Below are positions 35,298 through 46,749 of a stretch of DNA of 64,000 nt, piece by piece; positions within the stretch are counted from its first letter, which is position 1; each line of letters begins with the position of its first letter. The position numbers were made by a program, and so were the translations under genes. Below the pieces are notes generated by a model, which made no database searches, was not told the origin of the DNA, and worked only from the letters and a program-made list of their open reading frames with translations. Source of the stretch: Acanthochlamys bracteata (taxonomy: Eukaryota; Streptophyta; Magnoliopsida; Pandanales; Velloziaceae); assembly GCA_019914995.1 (NCBI GenBank), contig CM034129.1, positions 4,601,725 through 4,665,724 on the forward strand, in the 5' to 3' direction.

Positions 35298-37796
35298 ATG
35301 GCATATGAGTTAAAAGGTATTTATTTGTCAAGCATCAAATTCACAGCATTACTATTTTATATATTACTTATTTCTAAATTTTGTTGCTTTTTTTTTAAAT
35401 TCAGATTTTGAGCCTAATTCTTCTCTTCCAACTTCAAACACAACAAATGAAAATATCAAGTCACCGCGTGCAGAGATGATATTTGGCAGCCTTGAAGAAG
35501 CCAAACAGTTCTATATAAATTATGGAAAAGCCAACGGATTTAGTGCGGTGACTCGAAATACAAATAAGAGAGTTCGAGGTTCAGATGAAGTGACTACTTG
35601 CCAAATGACTTATGATCGTTTTGGAAACCACAGAAGTCATCCAAGACAAAGTACAGAACACGAGTCTGAACAAGAAGTAAAAAAGAGAAGTACGAGTACG
35701 GCGAAATGCGGATATCCTGCAACAATGAGAGTGATAAAACAAGCTACTGGATTGTGAAAAATTGTCACGTATATTAGTAAGCACAATCATGATCTTGTTA
35801 GTCCAGCAAAGAGGATGCTTATACCAGTTTGTAGAAATATGCCGCCTGCAGTGAAGTGCTTGATTGACTCATTTCGAGACGAAGGCTTACCCGTCAACAA
35901 AATTGCAGATATACTTGATGGACCACAGAATGGTTTTGATAGCAGAGATTGTTGAAATCATTTATGCCGCTCGAAGGAATACAAAAAATCTATCAGTGGT
36001 GATGCTACCACAGTGCTTGATTTATTTAAAAAGAAAAGCATAGAAGATCAGAATTTTTTTTATGCAATACAAACGGATAACGAAGCAAGAGCAATCAATT
36101 TTTTCTGAGTAGATGGTCGGTCACGCATTCAGTATCAGTATTTTGGTGACGTGATATTCTTTGATACTACATACAGAAAGAATGTATATGATATGACATT
36201 TGCGCCATTCACTGAAGTTAATCATCATATGCAATCAATTCAGTTTGGTTGCAGATTGCTTTTGGATGAGACGGAAGAATTATTTCAGTGGCTTTTTGAA
36301 ACATGGCTAGCAGCTATGTGTGGGTGTGCTCCATCTTCAATCATGACAGATCAAGACAGCAGCTATTGCGAAGGTATTTCCGAATACACGACACAGATTT
36401 TGTTTGTAGCATATTATGAAAAAATTCGCCGAAAAGCTTTCACATGTTTATTTGAAGAAGTCAAAATTTAAAAAGGATATCAAATCGTATATTCGGAATA
36501 CTTATATTCCTAACATTTTTGAAAAGAGATGGGAGGAATTGGTATGTGCATATGAGTTGCAAGAAAATGAATAGCTATGAGGAATATACGAAATTCGACA
36601 AAAATGGGTACCTGTTTATCACTTGAATACATTTTATGTAGGCACTAATACTACCCGACGCTCTGAACGTACGAATGCTACATATAAGAACTTTTTTCAA
36701 CCAACAACAACTCTCCGAGAGTTTGTATTGAAGAATGATAAGTGTTTGAGTAAGATGATTGAAAAAGAAAAAAAAGAAGATTATGTTAATGAACACTCAT
36801 CTCGCATTATCAATGGTAATTCACTTGTCTTGAAATGTTCAGCAAAAGTATATACAAAAAATATCTACGAGAGGTTCAAGACAGAGTTTGAGAAAGCTGA
36901 AACAGAATATGCCCTTTATGATGATAAAAAGGAGAGTGATGGGTATACGACTTATATTTACAAGTCTCGAGTTAAAGATGACCGGCGTGAGTGGAAGGTA
37001 AAATTTTGTCCATCAACAAAGGAAGGTAACTGTGAATGCAAACTTTTTGAATTTATGGGAATTCCTTGTGGGCACCTTATAAAAGTTTTTCAGAGTCGTG
37101 ATATAGAGATACCGGATTAATTTATTGTTAAAAGGTGGATGAAAGGGGCTAACAAATATAGAGCCAAGTATGATGGTGGACCAATAAAGAGTAATGAGAA
37201 ATCGGAGCTATTGAGAACAACACAACTCTAGATGATTTTCAATAAATTGATATATGAAGCGGTTGAAACAGACGAGGGATGTCAAAATCATGTTGCAAGC
37301 ATCAAGAGAACTGTCACAAAAGCTCAAAGAAGTAAAGAAGATTGATGATAGGGGTAAGACTCCAGTTGGCACTTCAGGTACTAATGACAACTTAACAGCA
37401 CCAATTGATGCCTCTCAAGTTTTACTTTTAAATCTTAATATTTCACAAACTAAGGGAAGAAAAAAAGAAGGAAATATTTACAAGAGCAATACTAGAATTA
37501 AAGGAGGTTTGGAGAGAGCTACTTCAAGAGCCAAAGCAAAAACTGGAAGAAAATATGCTTACTGTAACAAATATAGTGTTAAACATGACAAGCGTAATTG
37601 TCCTGAAAATCCAGATAGAAAGAAAAAAATAAGTAAGTATTGTATTTTCTTAGTTTTGAGTTGCTAATATACTATCTTTTTTGGAAAAAAAATTTAAAAT
37701 TGACATGTATCTTTAATTTTCTATTTGATAGTTCTTAGTAGAGATGATGAAAACAAAGATACAAGTGAAGATGAAGATAGTATTACGAAGACTTAG
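35298..37796 (+). pseudogene. FAR1/FHY3-type MULE transposase, decayed
   Basis: A short first exon (35298-35316) splices to one starting at 35405. In order: a FAR1 DNA-binding region (FGSLEEAKQFYINYGKANGF, KCGYPATMRV), an N-terminal helical part, a MULE transposase core (FFDTTYRKNVYDMTFAPF with one catalytic Asp; SSIMTDQD with the second), and a SWIM zinc finger CECKLFEFMGIPCGHLIK near 37036-37090. A basic tail has a Cys/His knuckle-like CNKYSVKHDKRNCP, and a possible last short exon ends at 37796. The frame is broken by in-frame stops at about 35755, 35953, 36105, 36571, 37118 and 37229 and by frame changes near 36400 and 37250, so no full-length protein can be made. FAR1-type transposases are the source family of the plant FHY3/FAR1 light-signalling factors. 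Confidence 0.85.
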
Positions 37797-38683
37797 TTTT
37801 TCATTTGGAGTAAACTGATGAAGTGTTTATGTATTTGCTTTTGTTTCTGTTTATTTAAAATGAAGTCTTACTGTTTATATAAATGATATGTTTCTATTTA
37901 TGTAAAATAAAATACTTTTATATTTTTTCTGTTTATGTAAAAGGAAGTATTCTGTTTATGTAAAATGAAATTTTTCTATTTTTGTTTCTGTTTATAAAAA
38001 CTGAATATATGCTCTCTGTATAAATCTGCTCTCTGTTCTAAGGAGGGAAAAAAATAGAACCTACTTAACTATTTTGAACATTGCATTTGACTTCATTGCT
38101 ATTGAATATATGCTGTTTAATTTCTCTGTTATTAACTGCCGTCTGATTTCACTGTTTACTAACATAAAAGCTAATGAACAGACAGTGCTTCAGTTGGCAG
38201 CACTCACTGCTACGTACTTCAGCTTGCAGCACTCTCTGCTGCTTAATAACACTTCATTCACTTGGACAACACTTCATTTATTGATGCATTCACAAACTTA
38301 ATAGAAGCTCTACAGAATAGACACTCATTGTTGAGGTCACCAACATTCATTTAACATACAACACCTACACAATTCAAAAAGAGCATCACAACACCTCTCA
38401 TTCCTTTGTTGTTATAAATCACACATTTCATCCACAACAATCATCGCATCCATAAGAAATCATTCATCCATAAAGAACACCCACAACTTTGTGTCAATAC
38501 TTGATTCGAATAATTATTCATTCAGTAAGAATTTCATTAACTAAGCAAGTACACAACACAACTGCTAATAGTTCACAACAACTATACAACACAATATCTA
38601 CACAGTAATGAATGTTTTCAACTTTCTTCATTCTAAACACAACTACTTTACATGAGAAAGAGATCGACAGTACAAGCAGAAAG

Positions 38684-39699
38684 AGAACAGAACAAATTCT
38701 TCATTCAAGCGTTCCAACTACTGCAGCAGAGAAGGAGAACAAGATAACAAAAAATACGATGGAGCTCTCCTTGCTACTTTGAGCAAGCTTTGATGTAGGA
38801 ATTCCTCTCTGTCCACTAGCAACCAAAAAAAAAGCGCCAAACATCATCATCTAATGAAAACTGAAAAAAATCGGCTCTGTGAAGCAAATTAGTAAAATTA
38901 TATCGTTTTCAAACTTACCGCAACATCGTCTTCGACAGCAGCCTCGGGGAGCCTCCGACGCTGCCAATTCGGAGAAAAAAACAAACTCAGCAAAAGACTA
39001 AAACAAAAGTGCAGATTCGAAGGAGAGAACGTCAATTGAGAGAAAAGAATCAAAAATTAAAAAAATTATCTTACCGCCGAGAGCCGGAGCAGCCTTAGTG
39101 AGCCGACGCTGTCAATTCGGAGAAAAGAAATAAATTCAGCAAAAACAAAAAAAATAAAAAATTGAAGGAGAGAACGACAATTGAGAGAAGAGAATAAAAA
39201 ATTATAAAAATTATTTTACCAGGACGAGCCGGAGCAGTTTTGGTGAGCCGGACCGTGAATCTGACCGGAGCGGCTGAAATTGAGACTAAGAGAAGCAATA
39301 AAAGAGGGGGAGTGAGAAAATTCGTCATACATGTGCTTGGATTCCAGTAATCGTGGTGTGAGCCGAAATCCTAGCGATCGGCGAGGGAGCTCATTCCGCC
39401 CGAAGAAATGAAGAAACGCCGGAGAGAAAACTGAGGAAGAGATGAAGAGGAAAAGACGGAGAAAAATGAAGGAGAACGGCGAGAGAGCACCGGCGGGAGA
39501 GCTCGAGAAGGAGTTGAGCTCGGGCGAGGCGACGAAGAAAAGAATGCACGCGGGAGAAAATGAGAAGAAAGATACCGCATGAACGAGCTTTCTTCACACG
39601 TTACTTTCTCTCGTCAGCCGTCCGATCGAACGATCGGACGGCTGAGATTGGGTGTGTGGGTGTGCACGCACAGTGGCAGGTGTGTGCACATCACCATAT
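38684..39699 (-). repeat. Right terminal inverted repeat of the MULE
   Basis: Inverted copy of 33629-34622. It carries minus-strand open frames (for example 39095-39328 and 39371-39597) that are mirrored by plus-strand frames in the left copy; these are consequences of the inverted repeat, not independent genes. Confidence 0.85.
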
Positions 39700-39710
39700 A
39701 TATATATATA

Positions 39711-40130
39711 GGAGGGATAGTGGTACTCCCTCCTTAAGGACACACCCGGGCACTTCCTTTCCGATTTATGGCCTAGGTGATTTTCAAATTCAATCTCCAC
39801 CGTTGGATATGAAGAAGTATGAGTTAGAAACCTACCCGTAAAATTTCAGCTCAATCGGATCACGAATTAACTTTCATCCGACCAGTTGATCAAGATAACA
39901 GAAATAATACAACATATATATTATTAAGTTTTCTTACTTTCTGTCATCTTGATCAAGTGATCGGATATAGGTAAATTCGTGGTCCGATTGAATTGAAAAT
40001 TTATGGATAAATTTTTAACTCATAATTCTTCATATCTAACGGTGGAAATTGGATTTGGAGGTCACACCGGTCATAAACCGGAAAGAGAGTGCTCGAAAAT
40101 ATCCTTAAAAAAAGAGTGCTTCTATCCTCC

Positions 40131-40132
<2 letters not shown>
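39711..40132. mobile_element. Foldback-type MITE with long inverted repeats (right copy)
   Basis: Left arm starting GGAGGGATAGTGGTACTCCC and right arm ending GAGTGCTTCTATCCTCCCC are inverted relatives. Internal blocks such as TTGGATATGAAGAAGTATGAG pair with CTCATAATTCTTCATATC on the other arm. It belongs to the same MITE family as 33200-33613 and is likewise bounded by TA tracts. Confidence 0.8.

Positions 40133-40168
<36 letters not shown>
40133..40168. repeat. (TA)n microsatellite at the right edge of the transposon block
   Basis: About 18 AT repeats after the right MITE, before unique intron sequence resumes with TCAACTTATTATC. Confidence 0.9.
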
Positions 40169-40170
<2 letters not shown>

Positions 40171-43100
40171 ACTTATTATCATTCACCATTCCATGTATGG
40201 TTATAAAGATACAATAAGACTTTACCCCCATTCCAATTTCTATCATAATCTTTTATCCCAATTACTATCATTCCTAAATGTAGGTATTGATAGTCTCTAT
40301 GGGTTAATTCTTGTACAGCTTCATTGTCTAATACTGGAATAATTTGCTTATCTCTTTCTAGACACTGTACTTCTTTAGACAGAAGAAGTAATGGATTTTC
40401 CAAAATGCATCTAATTTCTCATGATCCTCCGCCTCGCTAATTGAAGTTTAGGACCCTGGTGTCTTACTTTTTCATTCTCATTTCTCATTGGAATTGTGTA
40501 CCTGCAGGTAAAACTTGTATGGTATTACAATAATGCATTGGGAAGACCAAATAAAAAGAAATTTATAGCAAGAACAAAAGCGTAAGAACTCTACAACTTA
40601 TGTTTGTCTTTTTAGCACTCTATACGAAGTTTAATATATAAGTCAATCTTCCACCAATTTCTGTTCATTTACCTTTCTGTTGTCTTCAGATACCATGGAT
40701 CAACACTAATATCAGCTAGTCTTTCTGGGTATGTTATTCTAATCTTTTCAATGTAATATAGTCTTCACCACCCTTCTAAAACACAAGAACCTTTGTGACA
40801 TTGTTGCTTATTTTCTATCAAATGGTGTATAACTATGTTTTTCCTGTTGTGTAGATTTCTTATGAAATTTTCTTTTCATTGTAAGAATTCTTTCGGTTCA
40901 AGCATTTATAAGTCTTATATCTAGCAGTATAGTTACAGTTTTATCAACTACAGACTCCCAGCTCTACATCAGAAGTTTGATTTACCAGCACCATTTGTAT
41001 TGCACACAGATTGCCCACACTATTGGCACTACCATCTACCAGGTATTGATATGCTAAAATTTATATATATACTGCGACTATATAATTTTATTTAAATGGC
41101 ATTTAGAGCAAGCAACATCCAGGTGAGTTAGGGGAAGAGTTCTCAACGAGGCTGGCTAATAATTTGGAGAATCTAATCATAAAGGAGGGGCATGATACGG
41201 TACTTGGTTTTGCATTCTCGCTTAAAAGAGTCAACACTAAGATTATCATTGCTAATTGCATTTGGTGTTGGCAGATTGCAGCATTCATTGCTGAGTCTGT
41301 AATGGGTGCCGGGGGTGTTATTCCACCACCAAAGACCTATTTTGATAAGGTGAACTGTGCATATGATTTTTTATTTTTCACCAAGGGTCTGAGACTCCCT
41401 TTATCCTTTTCGATACCTAAGATATTCCTTGCATGAACAACAAGATCCATCCTACATATAATACAGTGAAAGTCTTGAGGAATATGCGTCTAGGCTTGTA
41501 TACAAGTTGCTTATTACTTAACTCCATAAGAGTCTCAATTTTCTCGAACTGTCTTCGTTGTCTATATCAATCTGATGTGGCAACTTTCTCGCACTAACTT
41601 TCAAGTTTGAACCAGAACCTTCAGAATACGATGGAAGGAAACCATATTTATCTTGTCACCTGTACGTGACTAAATTATATAAAATGCAGTTTTAAAAGGT
41701 CTTTTGTTTTGGCAAATGACAATCTTTCAGTAAAAGCAATTACCTTTTGATGATTGGAGGTTAACCTGGGTTTGTACTAATTTGTATGTTTTTTCTGTTT
41801 TTATTAGTATTAACCTTCTAATTTTTTGCAGGTTCAAGCTGTTGTGAAGAAGTATGCTATACTTTTTATTGCTGATGAGGTATGCAGATCTCTCTCCTTA
41901 TCTATGTAATATTGAAACAAGTGAATGTCTATTTTGTGATTTAATATTCATGAACTTTTTCTATAGTAATGTTGTAATAATATTTCAACAGCAAAAGTTG
42001 CTTTCGATTGTAGGTGATTACCGCGTTTGGCAGACTAGGAACAATGTTTGGATGTGACAAATATAACATTCAGCCAGATCTTGTCTCTGGGGCAAAAGTG
42101 AGTGTCAAAGGCCTGTTAGCAGCTATTTGCTTCAAGAGTTAGGTAAAATTTCTTCTTATTTCATGTTTATCTATCACGTGTAGGCTCTTTCATCTGCATA
42201 CATGCCCATTGGTGCAATTCTTGTAAGCCCCGAAATTTCAGATGTTATACATTCACAGAGCAACAAGCTTGGTACTTCCATAACAACCTTTGTTATATTG
42301 GAATATCTGTTTTACTTCTTGATTTTGTGTTGGTAATGATTAAATTGTTCTCGATCTGATTGAAGCTTCTGATCTCAGGGTCATTTTCTCATGGGTTTAC
42401 ATACTCTGGTCATCCTGTATCTTGTGTAGTTGCCTTAGAAGCAGTTAAACTATACAAGTACGTATATATTCCTTGACATGCATTAGCTGTTGTCAGGATC
42501 AGATGATTGGTAGTTGATAAATACAGTGCTAACTATAGTCATTCCGGCAAGTGTGCCTTATTGTGATTATTATCGCAATTATTTAAGTGTTTCTAAGACT
42601 AACTAATTTCTTGGCTTTCAGGGAAAGAAATATTGTTGATAAGGTTAAAGGCTTTATCTCCTAGGTTTCAGGATGGCATCACAGCCTACTCTGATAGCCC
42701 TATTATCGGCGAGGTCTGCTTTATTCCTGAACTTTCTTGCTGCATCACAATTTCATTTGCTTGTAAGCCTATAATCGAACTTCTTGCATGCAGGTAAGTG
42801 GTACTGGATTAATTCTCGGGACTGAATTCACTGACAATAAATCACCTAATGATTTGTTCCCGTCTGAGTGGGGTTAGTGAAATGGTTGCTTTATGTAGAC
42901 ATTACTAGAAGCCAAAAAAAAAGTTCCAGCCCCATCAGTAATGTGTTTCATGAAGAAATTGTGATGCTAGTCTGGATTAATAGATTGCATGGCGGTATTG
43001 CAGGTGTGGGTGCAATATTTGGAGCTGAATGCGAGAAGACGGGAATGTTGGTTCCTGTCGCTGGGGACAATATTATGATGTCACCTCCATTTATCATGAC

Positions 43101-43926
43101 CCACAAAAAAGTTGACGAGGTAAATTAGCATTAGCATCGATGAAGCATAGAGCATACCCGCAATTACCTAACAGTATCTATATGTGCTAATTACTGGGCT
43201 TTCAATTGCAGCTCGTAAGTATGGCCCTGTTTGGATGTGCTGAAATTTTTATGCTTTTGAAATAAAGCTGCTTTAGAATGTTGTAAGCGGTTGTAAAACT
43301 TTTGCTATAAAAGCAGCTTTATGCTGAAAAGTGTTTGGATAAATTTTTATTGTATCGTATTTTTTAATGCTGAAAGCTGAATGAAGTGTTTGGTTAAACT
43401 TATGCTTATTTCTATATAAAATATATAATGACTGAAATACCCCTAAATATATGGTAACTAATATATTATGTAATTTTTAATTCTTTTTTATATATATTTG
43501 ATTTTTCTAAAATTTAATAATTTTATTATGTAAAATTATATAAATAATTACTTATATCAATATTTATAAATTTATTAACAAATTATATTATTGATACCAA
43601 TCAATGATTAATTTGAATAATATTAATTATAAAATAATTATCATAATATTAAATTTGAAAAATATATTTAAATAATTATTAAAAAAATTTATATTATTTT
43701 ACAAATATAGTATTATTATGATAAATTAGTAAATAATTTTGATATGTATTTAAATCTGTATAAATTATAGATTTATTTTTATAGTATAAAAATATTAAAT
43801 AAATATTGAACAACTAATAAAGTCAATTGTTAACAATATCAAACAAACCTTAATATAGATATTATACGGTCATACATATTGTAACAAAATAAAATACAAT
43901 CATAAAATCAAACAGAAACACAACAT

Positions 43927-45232
43927 TCATAAATGTCTATATATTTCACTTGCAATTGCATCCCGGCATGCATCCCATCTATCATTACGATCGGATTCAT
44001 CCTCGGGTTGAACGTTTGATGTACTAGAAGATACTTCAAATACTGACGGTAGATAAGTTTCACGCTCAGCATCTGTAGATGCTTCATTTGCTCTTTTAAT
44101 CCTGATATAGTTATGTATCGCCATTATCGCAATAATAATATTACGTTATACTTCTATTGAGTATGGCGGCATATCTTTTAAAATTGCAAAGCGCGTCTTC
44201 CATACGCCAAATGTACGTTCAACTATAGTTTTGCATGAAGAATGTAGAAAGTTGAACTTTTCTTTTCTCCCTCTAGGTGCCCGCATTTGTGGTGTATTGA
44301 CACGACGAAAGTCTTCCAGATGATATCTTACGTCCCGGCCTTTATAAGGACCCATATATTCATAGGTATGTTTATATCCTGCATCCACTAAATAATATTT
44401 ATCTCCGTGAGGATAAGGAAAATTTCAGTTCAGGCATGCGTAATGCTTTGTTCAGTATGCGTGAATCGTGAGCTGACCCTTCCCATCTGGTCCATGCAAA
44501 TGTAAAACACATATTAAAATCACATACCGCCAATATATTTTGAGTAGCATATCATTTACGTCCAATGTAAGGTGTTACATCTTCTGGCCGTATAGTTGCT
44601 TTGATATATGTCCCATTGATAGCTCTAATACAATCTTGTATTCAAATTTTGATATCAAAATAAAAAATTCAACTTATCAATTATAACAACCTAAGTGCTA
44701 AAATTTGATTTGATCATTTACTTTAAACCATGGAAGATAACGTGCGTTTTGTTGTTTATGAAATGCTTTTCCCTCATTATATCTATCATGAGGTTTTATA
44801 ATATTTGCAGCTAATCTCAGCACATCCTCAAGCACTCTATAAAAATGTCGATGAATCGTTTCACCCGAATGACTAAAAATTTTCTGATTTATTCTATTTC
44901 CTAGACCATGCGCACACGTTACGAGAAAGATAGCAACTTCTTCATGAACAGATATTCCACGTGTTGCATCTAAGTTGTACAATCTTGTCAACTCATCACA
45001 TAGTTGTAAAAAAACAGATACCTTCAATCGAAAATTTTGATAGCAACGAACTTCGTTTTCTTCCAGTATCTCATTTATGAAAACGTTATCCGTGCGTATA
45101 GATGTACGACACGGACGTTTATATAGATGTCGATTGTAGTACTGAATTGCTGCATAATTTGCTTGTTCACATAAGTCTGTTCATTCTTCTTCACTATTAT
45201 TTTCCTCACTATCACTAACCCACGGATCCATT
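43927..45232 (-). pseudogene. HARBI1-like (DDE_4) transposase of the Harbinger element, decayed
   Basis: The reading starts MDPWVSDSEENN at 45232 and hits a stop after 16 codons. It then shows an N-terminal helical part (CDELTRLYNL, ISVHEEVAIFLVTCAHGLGN, GETIHRHFYRVLEDVLRLA), the catalytic region with RAINGTYI where active relatives have A-I-D-G-T, then SAHDSRIL, DAGYKHTYEYMGPYKG and IVERTFGVWKTRF with the expected Glu, ending near 43927. Several stops and at least one frameshift (near 44415) break the frame, and the first catalytic Asp codon reads AAT (Asn). The protein would be inactive. Confidence 0.85.
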
Positions 45233-45803
45233 TAACTGCAAATATAAAAATTAATTTTAAATGATAATATTAACTAAACAAATACGTATAAACTCACAAT
45301 TTTCAAAAACAATAATATTATAATTGGTATCAAAAATTTTTCTAATAATATAATTTTGATCATATTATATATTACCACCATTATACAATATACTAACATC
45401 ATACTATCAAAATAATATTTTAAACGTTCAATTAAATCACAGTAATAACATACCAACATCATATGCCCACCACAAAATTATTTTAAAAATATTTATAATT
45501 TTATTATTTAACGAACATCATATTAACACGATAATAATATTCCAATAATGTTCACAATAATACTACATAACAATCATAACAACATACAATAACTACCACC
45601 AACAACATACAATAATATCATTTTACAACCATAACAATATTCCAATAATGTTTACAACATACTAACTTTATAATACTACTAGCACACTAATATTTCACAA
45701 TGTTCAAATTACAACATACAATAACTAATTTAAAATTTTTCCGGTCCAAAATAGTTAAAGTGAAAATTCAACCAACTATAGCGAGCTGCAGCATTAGAAT
45801 AAC

Positions 45804-46734
45804 TCATAAAAATTTCACGATTTTTTTTTTAGTCAATACACATGCTGCATAATGGGCTAGGAGGCTACCGGCTTCTATCTCTGGAATAGTGTCCAATATC
45901 GCCAAACTTTGACGGATGGTTGGTATCGATAACGTCATTGTGTGTCTTTGACGCATTATCTCTGTCATGTCATCGATATGCTCCTTTCCAGATGATCCGA
46001 AACTCTTTCGCTTCTTACCACTACTTCCTGATCTTAGAAAATTTTGAGATATAGAAAAATACTGTGAAAAGAGATTATTATCAGTTATTATAGGAGAGGG
46101 AACCTGAAATGCAGGTTGAGGTTCTTCATTGGCTCGAACGTCGCCGCTATCTCCGCTGCCTTCCAAATTCGATGGGTTTGAAGGTGCAGTCTTTTGTTGA
46201 ACTTGTGATGGTGCCCAAGCCCGCGAACCATTGGCAACAAGATCATCAAATAACACCGAGTATCGTTCGCGGTATATAGATAAATCTTTTCCCTTAAATT
46301 TTTTAAATTTAGGTATGCCTAAAGAAAGAAAGAATTCATTAATTAAAAAATTAATTTAATAATAATAACATATTTTTACGATTCGATAAAAATATCTTAA
46401 TTTTTTCTTTCCACTACTCGTCATCTGCAGCGATTATATTGCGAGTATAATCCCATCCCAAATCAGACTCTCCACGAACCAACGATTTATAATTATTGTA
46501 ATCACTCTTCATACCATCCTAATGATTTTTTAATTATTTCCGCTCAACCTCCTGGCCATAAAATTTTTCAAATGATTTCTTGATATTTTTTCAGCCTTGC
46601 ACATTAATATAGGTTCTTGGCCTATTCCCCTTAGATACATCTTATTCACAATATTCAACAAACTTAAAGTGGATAGCATCTGTCCACCTAATCGGGTTCA
46701 TTTTTCTTGATTGATGTGATTTTGAGGATTCCAT
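45804..46734 (-). pseudogene. Myb/SANT-like accessory protein of the Harbinger element, decayed
   Basis: Second gene typical of PIF/Harbinger elements, encoding the DNA-binding partner of the transposase. The N-terminal part from 46734 has the plant Myb/SANT-like pattern (IRWTDAIHFKFVEYCE, KNIKKSFEKFYGQ, GMKSDYNNYKSLVRGESDLGW) but is interrupted by several stops. A 150-codon open frame remains for the C-terminal part (45804-46256), Ser/Gly-rich then with KKRKSFGSSGKEHIDDM and a helical tail. Not functional as a whole. Confidence 0.8.
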
Positions 46735-46749
46735 CTAAACATATGAAAA

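Larger units (their letters stand above)
33629..39699. mobile_element. Mutator-like element (MULE) with ~1-kb terminal inverted repeats and a FAR1-type transposase remnant
   Basis: Long terminal inverted repeats (33629-34622 and 38684-39699, about 90% alike by eye) begin next to TA tracts with (A/T)ATGRTG..GATGTG..ACACACCT. They enclose a decayed transposase gene with a FAR1-type zinc domain, a MULE DDE region and a SWIM zinc finger. A 9-bp target duplication cannot be resolved because both ends abut (TA)n. The element lies in intron 6 of the GABA-T pseudogene, in the same direction as the host gene. Confidence 0.85.
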
